Made by a program: the position numbers and the translations under genes. From Apiotrichum sp. Y4204 (taxonomy: Eukaryota > Basidiomycota > Tremellomycetes > Trichosporonales > Trichosporonaceae): a stretch of 64,000 nucleotides of DNA. The stretch lies in contig JAMYHL010000052.1 in the NCBI GenBank assembly GCA_025531455.1, positions 227,219 through 291,218 of the forward strand, given 5' to 3'. Under the pieces are notes generated by a model. That model made no database searches and was not told the origin of the DNA. It saw only the letters and a list, made by a program, of their open reading frames with translations. This document shows, one piece after another, positions 11,756 to 22,056 of the stretch (positions within the stretch are counted from its first letter, which is position 1; each line of letters begins with the position of its first letter).

Positions 11756-14700
11756 GACCAAGAATCGGTTTGTGAAGTTGGACGAGGGAAGGCAGAACGT
11801 TGTGTGCGTCCTGTCAACTGCCTACTGTGTGTGTGTGCTGCCAGCCATCGTGCGAGGAATAAGTGCAGGCCACCCACACACGGTTCCCCTGAGAGCTCCT
11901 CGACTGCAGCGTCCTTGGGCGGAGTGCCTGCACTGGAACGAATGCCTGCATTGTGGAGGAAATGCCTTTTCGAACGCGGCAGCTTTTCCTCGCATGGAAA
12001 TGAAATTTCTGAGCGCGGTGATAAGCTGCATCGAGTGATCATTAACAATGTTATCTTATCATCAGGACGCCGATCTGTGGTATGTAGTGCGACGCGATCA
12101 TAAGTAACGCGTCACGTCTAGGGGGCGCGCGTTGCGCGCGGTGGAGGTGGTCCACTTGCTGCCTGCCTGCAAAACATGGCTGGGGCTGTGGCCTCTGCTC
12201 CTTCGCGGCACTGATTCTCTGAGCCTCTGGCTTCCTCCCTTGTCCTGCTGAGCCCTTGGAATGGCACACCAAGTCGACCTCCCTCGCGAACCCTGATGCC
12301 TTGTTATTCACGCGCTTTGTTCCCCTGTGCAGCGCTGTGTGCGTGGCTGGTTGCCTTGCGCGCTGTGTGTATTCACACAGAGCAGCGCGCAGCAAGGCAC
12401 TCGTGGCGCTGAAGACAGCAGCTGACGAGGACTGAACAGACGAGGGGAATACGAATTGCTGGATCACTGACGAGATGAGAGATCACGAGTGAAGAGAGAA
12501 AGTCACGGGATTTGGGGAGAGCGACACACACGTCTTGAATGTAACTCTGCTCTGATTCGAGGCGTTGTTTACGCGCAGTTTACTCCAGGAGTTGTGTATG
12601 CGTTTAATTGTGGAAGGAAATGAAGGGGAGGCAAGGCTGACAAGGAGGGAGGTGCTGGAAATTTGCGGGAGTGGAATAAGTGTGGTTCGGAGCTGCGTTG
12701 GTGGTGGAAGCAAGAGCTGTTCCGCGAGCTTGGTCCGTGATGGAATGTGATGCTTGAGGGTTGTGAGCTGGTGAGGGCGAGGGTGGTGTGGGTGAGCGTG
12801 CAGGACGAGTTTGATGACGATTTTGGTGGTAATTGCGACACGCGGTGTCCTTCTCTGATTGCATGGTGCTCGTGACTGATCACATCATTTTGTTCATTGA
12901 ACAATATTCCTATCCTCCATCAATCTTCACTCTGTCCGCTAAGAATCCGCTCTTCGCTTCCCGCAGTCTTTTGCGCGTCCGACACAATTTCCCAGCCTCC
13001 AAAGCCTCACCGAGAGCCCTGTAGCTGTGGACCGTGGCCATCAGCGGCGCCGGTCGCGACTCGGGAAGCCCCCGGACTGACGCAAGTTCTGCCCGCGACC
13101 ACATGCAACAAAAGCGACAATTCGTACGCACAGCTTCCTGCTTTCCGGCTATCATTTCGTTTTTTCTCTCTTGTTGTTGTGACTGACAGGATAGGGAGAA
13201 AAGTGTTTTGTTTACATGATGTGTTTATCGTTTTCGTCCCATCAACGCCCAGCCCACCTCCCCCTTTCCTGTTCCGCCCCCTGTCCAACCCTTCTCGATA
13301 ATACCCACCGCTTCCTCGAGGCCGCAGCTTTGTAGAGAATTATCCATACTTCAATTGCAAGCGATGATCGCCGCTGACCTTAGGAAATACTCTCGCGGAT
13401 CAATGATTTTTTATGCCTGGCGTTCGCATAGCGCGCCGGCTCCCACGCCGTAACCGCATGTTCAATTCCCACAAGCAACTGATATGATATTCCCAGTCCT
13501 TCATGGGTCGCATAAGCCCCCGAACAATCGTATGGGTGGGTCATGTTTTGACATATGTTTGGGAACACGCAGAATTCATCATGACCATACATAAGGAGTT
13601 ATTGTTGGCGTGTCTTGTGGTATTCTCGCGGATACCAAATACCGTGAGAATGGCATATGAATCCATTTATCCGTGCACTTTAGAGCCCTAAGAATATTAG
13701 TATGCTGGGGGGTTCTGCTGACGACGAGGCCCTCGGGACACTCGGAGCTTGGGGGATAGTGGCATGGACCTCACCTTTCCCTTTCCAAACCCCCTGTGGC
13801 TCGTGATCTGCCGTCGTCCGTGCGCTGTAAAAACCCCCCAGCATGTATCGCACGCATATGCAGTCAGTGGAAAATTTTTCTTGTCATGCAGGCCATGCAT
13901 GGAATTGAGGTCGTGCTTCGAAGTGGGAGGTAGGGTGCGGGTGGGAGTCGGCCGAGCTGGTCGTCTGACACACACAACAAACAAACACACGATATCCAGG
14001 CCCAATCTGGAAAAACCCCGGAAAAATGTATCTCAGCATACCAGGCATCAGTAGCGTACCGGGAAGACTACCGGGTCCGCAACCACTGTCCGGCCAAGTG
14101 TGCACCTCCGAGAGTTCGATCCCCTCGGACGGCCAAGTGGGGGTGGGGAGGGGGACTCACCTGCGGTTGTGGTTAAACTCCACGAGTGAATCAAGCAGCC
14201 TGACCTCAACTTTTTGTGTTTCCTGTGTGGTTCATGGTCCGCGCATGCGCGCGCGCGAGCGGGGGAGTCGATTTGATTGCTGCATATAGCTGATAGAGGA
14301 GTGGCCAGGTGGGAGGGCAAGGTGGTGATTCGCAGTTAGAACTTTTTGCCTGTTTTTTGTTTTTTGTCGACTTTTGTCGTTAGTTCGCCGACAGTGATGA
14401 GAGTGACACAAGGTCATGACATGCAGATGACAAAGAGCGAGGAACATCTGTACGTCTGTGTAGGCGTCTGTGCGGCGCCATCCTTCCCGCGCCCCCCTCT
14501 GGTTCGAGGTCGATGCTGGTTCACGCGGCCACGCTATGAGACGACATCGCAAACTAACATGAGGCGCAATGCAAACCACGAAGAATAGGCAGAAGCCCGG
14601 CAACGAACACGACACGCCTTCGCTTTGCGCGGCGCCGATCATGATCTCCTCCGTTCTGCTGATCTTCTGATCTTTTGATCTTCTAATCTTTCCTTCGGTC

Positions 14701-15018
14701 CGGATCGCCGCCCCCCGGGAATCGGGGATCGGTGGCACTAAGGTGCGCTCCGTGCGTCAGCTTCTGCGCCCCTCTAGTATCAGATTGGGCTAGCCCGTGT
14801 CGATATGTCGATTGCGCAGCGATCATCGCCCTCGAATCCTCGGATAGGAGCAGGGCTCTGGGCGCTCGCGATCATCTCTCCCTCTCTCAGCCCTAAGTCT
14901 CACGGGACCGAAGGCGCCTCCGGAGGTTGTGAGGCGGCCGAGGTGTAACTACCCGTCATCTCGTGAGTGGCGATGACGCTAGGCTGCTAGCGGTGATCGC
15001 TGATGCACTGATGCCAAG

Positions 15019-15052
15019 CACACAGACACACAGACACACAGACATGCAGACA
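15019..15052. repeat. CACAGACA microsatellite
   Basis: About four copies of an 8-bp CACAGACA-like unit, the last ones degenerate (GACATGCAGACAT). Confidence 0.8.
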
Positions 15053-15626
15053 TTAACTCCCCAGTGTTTGCCAGTGTGTGTGGGGGCCTGTGGCAATGGT
15101 GGGTGACGATACTGTCCTAGAATGGTAGCATTGAGTGATCAGCATGATCAGTGTGCCACTGTGCTGCATCTCCTGTCATCCTTCCAGAGACGATGATTGT
15201 GACGGCGTCTTCCCTCGTCCAACGATTCTTGTTTCCCCCTTCTGTCCTTTCTTCTTCTCATCATCATCTTATATATACCACTTCTTTTCTTCCTTTTCTT
15301 CTCTTCTCATCTTTCGATGCCTCATCATCTCTCCCATCGTCTTTCCCTCCTTCCTTCTCTGAATCACTCACACTGTTCCACACTTCTGACCTGCTCGGTT
15401 CACCGCTTGTCTTCCTCCTCCCCTCACACTCTTCACAGCAAGTAGCAGCATTCAACAACGTCTCCCCATCCCTCCCCTCCTCACTCTCACCCTCCGAGGC
15501 TCTTTCAATCGTGAGTCTCCTTCCTCGCTATATATCACACCTTCATTGGGTCCTTGCTCTTCCTCCGTTGACCCATTGCACGAGACGCTGATAGCAGCCC
15601 CAGAATCTGAGCGCACGTCCGGCACT

Positions 15627-16826
15627 ATGCCTTCCTCGCGGTACAAACGCATGCGCATCTCCAAGTCTGAGCCACCACGGCTGCCTCCTGACGATGAGAC
15701 CAGCTATCGCCTCCCCCTAGACCCCATCGCCCTGTGCCCACGCAACAACGTCCTCAACAGCCGAGTCATCATGGGCGAAGTGTTCAGCTACCTCCACACA
15801 AAGGACCTCCATTCCGTGGCCCTCGTAAACAAGGTCTTCAACCGCGCGGCTGTGCCGCTGCTCTACTCTCATGTTGATCTCTCCATGTTTCGCCGCAAGG
15901 ATGAGCCGGCCGTGCCCAAGAAGAATTGCCCCCACATCATCAAGTCCGTCACGCTCTACGCCCATCGCAGTTGGGACTGCAACGGCACTTTTGGAGTCGG
16001 TACCTCCAAAGTCGACACCGTACTCGTCAACAATCAGGACGGCCCGAAGACCTCAAGCAGCTCATGGTGCTATCCTTGTCCTCAAGTGGGGAAGATGGAG
16101 ATTCAACGGCTAGTCGTTCTTCCCCCCGAGCTCGGTCGCTACAAAACCAGCAACTGGTTCTTTGTCCCCCGAACCGACTGTCCGGAGATCACGGTCCTCC
16201 TTCGTCACCTACACCCGGGGTCGACGTACAACGTTCCCTTCCATCTTTCTGTCTATCACATGGGGTGTCATGACCCAGTGGAGAACCCAACCAAGCACCT
16301 GACCTTCGTCCTCCTCCCCCACTTTTGGGACGATGGACTCTTGTTTATAAAACGTCCCAAGTTTTTCGACCCTGTCAAACTTCAGCAGAACATGGATTGT
16401 CTCGTGGACATGATCTGTCTGCGGATTGGAGCCTACGCCGACTTTGCTGTTACTCTCGTTGGCCTTGAAGACCTCAACCCATTCGCCAAACAATTCCACT
16501 GGTCCTTAAGTGGGCTTCGAGAGAATAAGCGAAAGACCCAGTTCTGGAACACTCTGAAGCGCCTTCTCCCGCAGAAGTGGACTCGCGAACAGCGAGACCT
16601 CCGCCTGTCGAGCGTTAACCTGGTTTCGTTTGAGGACTACCTCCGTAACGGCAAGTGGAGCCCCAATGCCCTGTCGCCCATTCTGGCCAACCGTTGGCTC
16701 AACCTTATCGATCTTCGTCGCGCAATGGACGGTGCCAGCAGCGCCAAAAAGAAACGCGCTTACGCCCTGGAAGCTGGCTTCCTCTGCCATGCTTTCACGA
16801 AGAGGAAGAGAGAAGAGGAGGGTTGA
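15627..16826 (+). CDS. F-box-like hypothetical protein, paralogue B
   Basis: Single-exon ORF of 399 aa; the start is the first ATG, MPSSRYKRMRISKSE. A basic N-terminus is followed by an F-box-like segment (~48-90: NSRVIMGEVFSYLHTKDLHSVALVNKVF, then AAVPLLYSHV), which fits an F-box better than paralogue A does. Downstream it shares LPHFWD, VTLVGLEDLNPF and the C-terminal block VNLVSFEDYLRNGKW...NRWLNLID with the gene at 10160-11269. The C-terminal ~30 residues are basic (AKKKRAYA... KRKREEEG), a possible nuclear signal. Family unknown to me; probably a lineage-specific F-box-type family. Confidence 0.75.
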   Translation: MPSSRYKRMRISKSEPPRLPPDDETSYRLPLDPIALCPRNNVLNSRVIMGEVFSYLHTKDLHSVALVNKVFNRAAVPLLYSHVDLSMFRRKDEPAVPKKNCPHIIKSVTLYAHRSWDCNGTFGVGTSKVDTVLVNNQDGPKTSSSSWCYPCPQVGKMEIQRLVVLPPELGRYKTSNWFFVPRTDCPEITVLLRHLHPGSTYNVPFHLSVYHMGCHDPVENPTKHLTFVLLPHFWDDGLLFIKRPKFFDPVKLQQNMDCLVDMICLRIGAYADFAVTLVGLEDLNPFAKQFHWSLSGLRENKRKTQFWNTLKRLLPQKWTREQRDLRLSSVNLVSFEDYLRNGKWSPNALSPILANRWLNLIDLRRAMDGASSAKKKRAYALEAGFLCHAFTKRKREEEG

Positions 16827-17348
16827 GGGATGGAGAAGAAGGCACGAGTAACAAAAAGCAGAGGACACTGACTTTGTCGAGAAGAACCGCACGCGATACA
16901 TAATAATGAGTAGGAGTACATAGATGTTCATACAGTTCCGTCCACGCGCTCATACGCCACCACCAGTCACTCCCCATGTTGCATGTCAGTAGTTCGTTTA
17001 GCCTTGACCGTGCCCACCTCGTGATACCCACTGAGAGCCATAGCAATACTGCAAGACAGCCGTCATTTTAATACCGCAAGCACGCTGAGATGTATATACC
17101 TCCATACAATGTTGGGCAAGTAAGTGCTGGGCAAGTGCGCGAACGTCGAGAGATCAGGGACCGCAAATGTTTGTTTACAAGACAGCGGCGGAGTATACCC
17201 GGGCCAATGTCGGACCGTTTTCGGCATCTATCGGGTAGCCGGCGGTTCATGTGGGAGCATCAGACATCCGGGGGGTATCCGTCCAGGATGTGGGAACCAT
17301 TCTTGAACTCTCCCTCCTCTCTCCAGTTCACCCTCATCTCCATCCAGA
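16827..17348. other. Intergenic, promoter region of the xylulokinase gene
   Basis: 3' flank of paralogue B, then upstream DNA ending in a pyrimidine-rich leader (CTCCCTCCTCTCTCC) directly before the xylulokinase ATG. No other feature seen. Confidence 0.5.
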
Positions 17349-19310
17349 ATGGTCTCTCCCCTCTTCCTAGGCCTCGACAGCTCCACACAGGCACTCAAGG
17401 CGTCGCTCCTCGACGACTCGCTCGCCGTCCTCGGCGAGGTGGAGGTCCGCTTCGACGCGGACCTCGCGCACTTCCACACCCGCAGCGGCGTCCTCCACGG
17501 GCCAGAGGGCAGCGGCGAGGTCTTCTCTCCCGTCCTCCAGCCGATCGAGGCGCTCGATCTCCTGTGCGAGCGTATTCGCGAGGCGGGGTGGGATGTGGGC
17601 AGGATTCGCGGCGTCGCCGCCGCGGGGCAGGTGAGGCAGTCTCAAAGGCCGCGGATGTACACCTTCCCTTGTCATCCGCAAAGCCCATCTCCCACTCGCT
17701 GACAGCAGCAACACGCCTCAGTGTACTGGTCGCACGACGCGGCGCGCCTTCTGGGCTCACTGGACGCGTCGTCGCCCATGGCGGCGCAGCTGCGCGGCGC
17801 GTTCTCGCGCGACATTATCCCCAACTGGCAAGACTCGTCGACAGGGGCCGAATGCGATGCGCTGACGTCTGCTGTTGGCGGCGCAGAGGAGCTCGCGCGG
17901 ATAACTGGCTCAGCGGCACATACGCGGTTTACCGGCGCGCAGATTATGCGCTTCCGCCGCGCGTTCCCGGACGCGTACGCTGCGACCAGCCGGATCTCGC
18001 TCGTGAGCTCATTCGTGACTACCCTGCTGTGTGCCGATGGCGAGGTCAAGGGCATTGACGAGAGCGATGCGTGCGGGATGAATCTGTGGGATATGGACGC
18101 GGAAGGACGGGGATGGAACAGGACGCTGCTGGAGGTTATTGCTGGCTCTGCCCCTGCGGCGGACGAGCTTGAACGCAAGCTTGGTACGGTCGAGACGGAC
18201 GGCGGGCGGCCCGTGGGGCGGATCGGGAAATGGTTTGTGCAGCGGTACGGATTCAGTCCCGACTGCCTCGTCTTCCCGGGTACGGGGGACAATCCCGCAA
18301 CGTTCCTCTCCCTCGTGCTGCGTCCGTCCGAGGGTCTCGTGTCGCTCGGCACGAGTGACGTCGTCCTCGTCTCAACAGAGCAGTATACGCCCCACCCCGA
18401 ATTCCACGCGTTCTTCCACCCCGCAATGATAGCCCCGCCCTCTGCGCAGGACAAGGCAGCAGGAACGCACCGCACGCAGCACGAGCGTCCGCGGTACTTT
18501 AACATGCTGGTGTACAAGAACGGCTCGCTCGCCAGGGAACATGTCCGCGATACGTACTTCCACAAGTCGTGGGATGCGTTCAATGCCGCGGCGGAGCGGC
18601 TGCGTCCGAAGAGCAGGGCCGACGTGCCGCAGGAGACGGCGTTCTGGTGGCTCCTCCCAGACATTATTGTGAGTTGCGGAGCGAAGCGTAGCAGGGCTCG
18701 CAGGGCTAACAGGCAGCCGGCCGGCGCCCACGGCGTGTTCAAGTATCGCGGCCACCCCGCGTCATCCGCCGAGCGCGTCGAGGACTTTGCCGACGTGGAC
18801 GCAGAGGCGCTTGCGATCCTCGAGTCCCAGATGCTCAACTACCGCACGCGCTCGCACGCAATTCTCGGGGGGAACGCCGCCCTCTCCCGGGTATATGCGA
18901 CGGGTGGCGCGGCGCGCAACTCCACAATCTGCACGGTCATGGCCGACGCGCTCGGGTGTCCCGTCTCCAAACCTGTCGAGTGGGACGCGGCGGCCGGCGC
19001 GTGGCGCGATGCGGGGTGGAACGCGTGCAGCGTCGGCGTCGCGTACAAGGCCCGCTGGGGGTGGGAGCGCGCGCAGGGCCGCACAGTGGCGTTTGACGAC
19101 CTCGTGCGTGAGATCCGCCGCAAACAGGTAGATACCATCCCGCAAGAGGCGCGGGCAGACGCCGAGGACGGCGTGCACAATGTCGCGGTACCTGGGCCGG
19201 GAGCGGCGGCGTATGCTGACGCCGCGGATTGGTGGATGGAGCTCGAGGCGCGGGCGCTGCGCGACAGTAAGCGGAATGAGCGCGAGAGTAAGCAGAATGA
19301 GGCGTCGTAG
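17349..19310 (+). CDS. XKS1: D-xylulose kinase (FGGY family)
   Basis: Phosphorylates D-xylulose with ATP to xylulose 5-phosphate, feeding pentoses into the cytosolic pentose phosphate pathway. Exons 17349-17630, 17709-18668 and 18717-19310 give 611 aa, normal for fungal xylulokinases. The N-terminal LGLDSSTQALKASLLD is the FGGY phosphate-binding start. Intron 1 splits the conserved GQ-QHASVYW. Further signatures are FTGAQIMRFRRAFPDAY, DACGMNLWD, GTGDNPATFLSL, VSLGTSDVVL and the C-terminal ATGGAARNSTIC nucleotide-binding loop. Intron 2 (48 nt) is in frame and contains no stop, so it could be misread as coding; splicing restores LLPDII-PAGAHGVFKY. The acidic/Lys C-terminal tail is poorly conserved. 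Confidence 0.95.
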
Positions 19311-19360
19311 TGTATGTTGAAACTATATGGATACATCGGTCACTGTCTATACAAAACTAA

Positions 19361-20482
19361 TTACGAGGTGACGGAGGCAGCCTGCTCGGCGGTGGCTATT
19401 GTCGACGGGGTAGCGGGAACAGCACCGGCAGCGACGGTCTCGCTGGCGGCGCCAAACTCGAGGAGGATCTTGCCCTTTGCGCGACCGCTCTCGAGGCGCT
19501 CAAAGCCCTGGCGGTACTGGTCGACGGGGAAGCGCGAGTCGACAACAACACGCAGCTTGCCGGCGTCGACATAGTCGGACAGCTGCTGCAGCTGCGGCCC
19601 GTCGGGGTGCATGAAGAGGTACTCGTAGTGGATACCGGCCCTGTGGGAGGCCGTGACAGTGTTGCCACTCCGCGATCCAAGGACGCGGTTGACGATCCAC
19701 CGCTTCCACCAGGGGAGGTACTCGTCAAACTGTCCCGGGAGCTGGACACCAGCAATGCTAACAATGTGTCCACCACGCGCGACGGCCGCAAAGAGGTCTT
19801 CCATGGCCGCATCGCCGTCCTTGAACCCGACGAGGTCGAAGACCTTGTCAAACTTTTCGCTTTCCGTCAGGCTCGCGAGCTTGGTCGTGCGGTAGTTGAT
19901 GACCGTGTCCGCGCCCGCCTTGCGGACGAGCGGCTCGCCGTCGGGGCTCGCAGTGGTAGTCACGATCGCGCCGCGGATCTTGGCGAGCTGGATGGCAAAC
20001 TGGCCGACGCCGCCCGCGCCGCCGGTGATGAGCACGCGGTCGCCGGCTTTCAGGCCAAGCACGTCGAATGCCTGGTGGGCAGTGAGGCCGGCGAGGGGGA
20101 GGCCGCCGGCGTCGACGAGGGGGATGGATTTGGGCGCGCGCGCGACAATGTCCTCGTCGTGGGCGGAATACTCGGCATACGCCTCCATCTTGACTTTGCC
20201 GACGCGGACGACGACATTGTCCCCGACGGCAAACTTGGTTGCGCCGTCGCCGAGCGCCGCGACCGTGCCAGAGAGCTCGTTGCCGCCAATCACGGGGAGG
20301 GTCTGCGGAAAGACCATCTTGATCGCGCCGCTGCGCTGGTAAATGTCCAGAGGGTTGAAGCCCGCCGCGGCGGTGCGGATGAGGACCTGCCCGCGGCCCG
20401 GAGTCGGCTTCGGCATGTCCAGGAGCTTGGTCACCTCCGGCCCGCCGTACGCCGTGTATGCGACTGCCTTCATCGTGGTCAT
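19361..20482 (-). CDS. NADP-dependent quinone oxidoreductase-like MDR protein
   Basis: Medium-chain dehydrogenase/reductase of the zinc-free quinone oxidoreductase type (GroES-like N-domain plus Rossmann fold); probably reduces quinones or reactive carbonyls with NADPH. A single exon of 373 aa, unusual here where most genes have introns. It starts MKAVAYTAYGGPEV and shows the substrate-domain signatures AAGFNPLDIYQRSGA and LPVIGGNELSGTV, and a Rossmann loop ITGGAGGVGQFAIQLAK near residue 155. The C-terminal GRAKGKILLEF end is followed by an Ala/Thr/Ser-rich tail of ~30 aa. Two ATGs lie 9 nt apart (20482 and 20473); the first is taken. Specificity cannot be told from sequence. Confidence 0.88.
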   Translation of the reverse strand: MTTMKAVAYTAYGGPEVTKLLDMPKPTPGRGQVLIRTAAAGFNPLDIYQRSGAIKMVFPQTLPVIGGNELSGTVAALGDGATKFAVGDNVVVRVGKVKMEAYAEYSAHDEDIVARAPKSIPLVDAGGLPLAGLTAHQAFDVLGLKAGDRVLITGGAGGVGQFAIQLAKIRGAIVTTTASPDGEPLVRKAGADTVINYRTTKLASLTESEKFDKVFDLVGFKDGDAAMEDLFAAVARGGHIVSIAGVQLPGQFDEYLPWWKRWIVNRVLGSRSGNTVTASHRAGIHYEYLFMHPDGPQLQQLSDYVDAGKLRVVVDSRFPVDQYRQGFERLESGRAKGKILLEFGAASETVAAGAVPATPSTIATAEQAASVTS

Positions 20483-22056
20483 CGTGGTGATATTAGTGAG
20501 TGGCGAGGGGTGGGTTAGGGTTTTGGGATTGTGGTGTGGGAAGTTGTTGTTCTCATTCCCTGTCAGATATATATACGTGTTCCAGTGAAGTCATTGGGTC
20601 ATCAGCTCTTGCTGTGCTTATCAGCAAGCTCCGACGCCGCGTTACGAGACCGACGGGCACGGCTCCACCACGCCGCGCCGTGCCCGCCCGGCGCTGCGCG
20701 CCCCGCGCCCCGATGACGATGACGACAGTGAGGAAGAGGAAAACGAGGGAAGGGAAGCTGATAAAGCGTGCCTGAGCCACAGTCGGGAAAATTCTCACAC
20801 GGGATGAGAAAGTGTGGGGCTCCTCATTAGCCCTTCCTTCGTGATGATCGACGTCGACGACTAGAAGCCAGCGCGTACAGCTGGTTGTTCTCAGAACAAG
20901 TAGGAGAGCTACGCAATCCCGCCAGTAAGGAGGATATACTCTGCTGAAAGCGTGCAAGAATAGTAACAACATCGTGGGCGGGATTCCATGGGACGCGCCT
21001 CCGTGGTCCATATCCTCCTAGGGAAGAATGTGCGAGTTGGCAGACGTCTGCAGTCTATCGTATCTGGACTGTAGCTCTACACCTTTTTGGCGTCTCCCAG
21101 ATCCCCTAATAGGAAGAGAATCAACAAAGGCGCAGCGGAAGAGACACAGGAAGGGAATGAAGCAATAGGATACCATATAGGACAGACTACAGAAGATGCC
21201 CAACATCTCACCATAAGAAGATCCCAGCAGGTGGTTACCGCGCTAGACCCACTGGCCACTGGCCGCTGGGCCACCATCTGGCGATCTCGCGATCTCGCGA
21301 TCTCACCATCTAGAATCTCGCGAGACATCGGTGCACGCGGTCCGCGCGTGGAGGTACCCCAAGCCAGACTGCAGACTGACAACCATAATTGCATGATCCA
21401 CCTCTTGCTGGAAACAGCCCACCGGCCACCATTCATGAGTGTTCAGTGCTATCCCCGTTCTCTAAAGGCGGCACTAACGCGCTGTTTCCATTACTCGGTA
21501 TAAAGTCGTCGTGGGTCAGCCGTGAATCAGCAGTCCGACGACGGGCGAGCACTCCATTAGCGAGCGAGACCGCTGTCTCCAGGGATATAAATGTATATAT
21601 CGCTGTGGTCGATCCGCGCCACCGGTGATGGCACGGGGTGGGAACGCCGTGTGGTGGTGGGCCCGTTGGGGTGATTGTGCGGCGCCGAAACGGACACACT
21701 TGGGGCCGACGGGCAGGGATGGGTATTTCCGTAGTTCCGCCACGCGAGTTTTGCGGGGTCCCGGGATTTTCTTCTATCCCCGGACACTGGCCACTAGTAT
21801 AAGGCCTCCACTAGTAGTAACTGGACACAAGTCGAGAACTTGAGCAATTGAGCGAGTGGGACGACGGCGCAGCGGCGGCGGTTCCTGTGGCATGTGGCGC
21901 GATAGTCTTCGCGATATCTTTGCTAGTCTCGATTTTCAGACACCGTAAGTCATGCGGATGATAGTCAGTATCAGGCAGTACTTCCCGTCTCTCTGGCCAA
22001 ACAGCATACATGCCCAAACTCAATTACTGGTATAGCACCTCCCGGAAGATCCGCGT
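20483..22056. other. Intergenic region between the MDR gene and ERG26
   Basis: Promoter of the MDR gene and 3' flank of ERG26. Contains a CGATCTCGCGATCTCGC-type short repeat near 21282-21320. Open frames (e.g. 21087-21503) show no domains. No RNA gene seen. Confidence 0.5.
20567..20576 (-). promoter_or_regulatory. TATA-like element upstream of the MDR oxidoreductase
   Basis: GTATATATAT on the minus strand, about 85-95 bp before the ATG at 20482. It is the only obvious TATA run in this promoter. Confidence 0.35.

Larger units (their letters stand above)
11270..15626. other. 4.4-kb gene-free region between two divergent F-box-like paralogues
   Basis: I find no convincing gene or RNA. The left part (11280-11760) is purine-rich with diverged duplications. 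About 13380-13690 is a locally AT-richer patch. The right ~400 bp are pyrimidine-rich, like a leader of the plus-strand paralogue, with TATATA runs near 15270 and 15528 and a GTGAGT at 15511 that might start a 5' UTR intron. A CACAGACA microsatellite sits at 15019-15052. Confidence 0.5.

Noticed and set aside
11284..12048. 254-aa minus-strand frame in the purine-rich repeat region
   Set aside because: Ser/Pro/Leu/Phe low complexity comes from the pyrimidine tract; no codon structure or domain.
14087..14150. tRNA-like segment with TTCGATCC in a hairpin and a direct repeat CGGCCAAGTG
   Set aside because: Only a T-arm-like hairpin forms. No matching acceptor, D or anticodon arm could be folded on either strand.
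17672..18838. 388-aa minus-strand frame opposite the xylulokinase gene
   Set aside because: Ser/Arg/Ala-rich shadow of a well-supported gene; crosses its intron without any sign of selection.
19607..20518. 303-aa plus-strand frame opposite the MDR oxidoreductase
   Set aside because: Antisense shadow; the minus strand shows conserved MDR motifs throughout.
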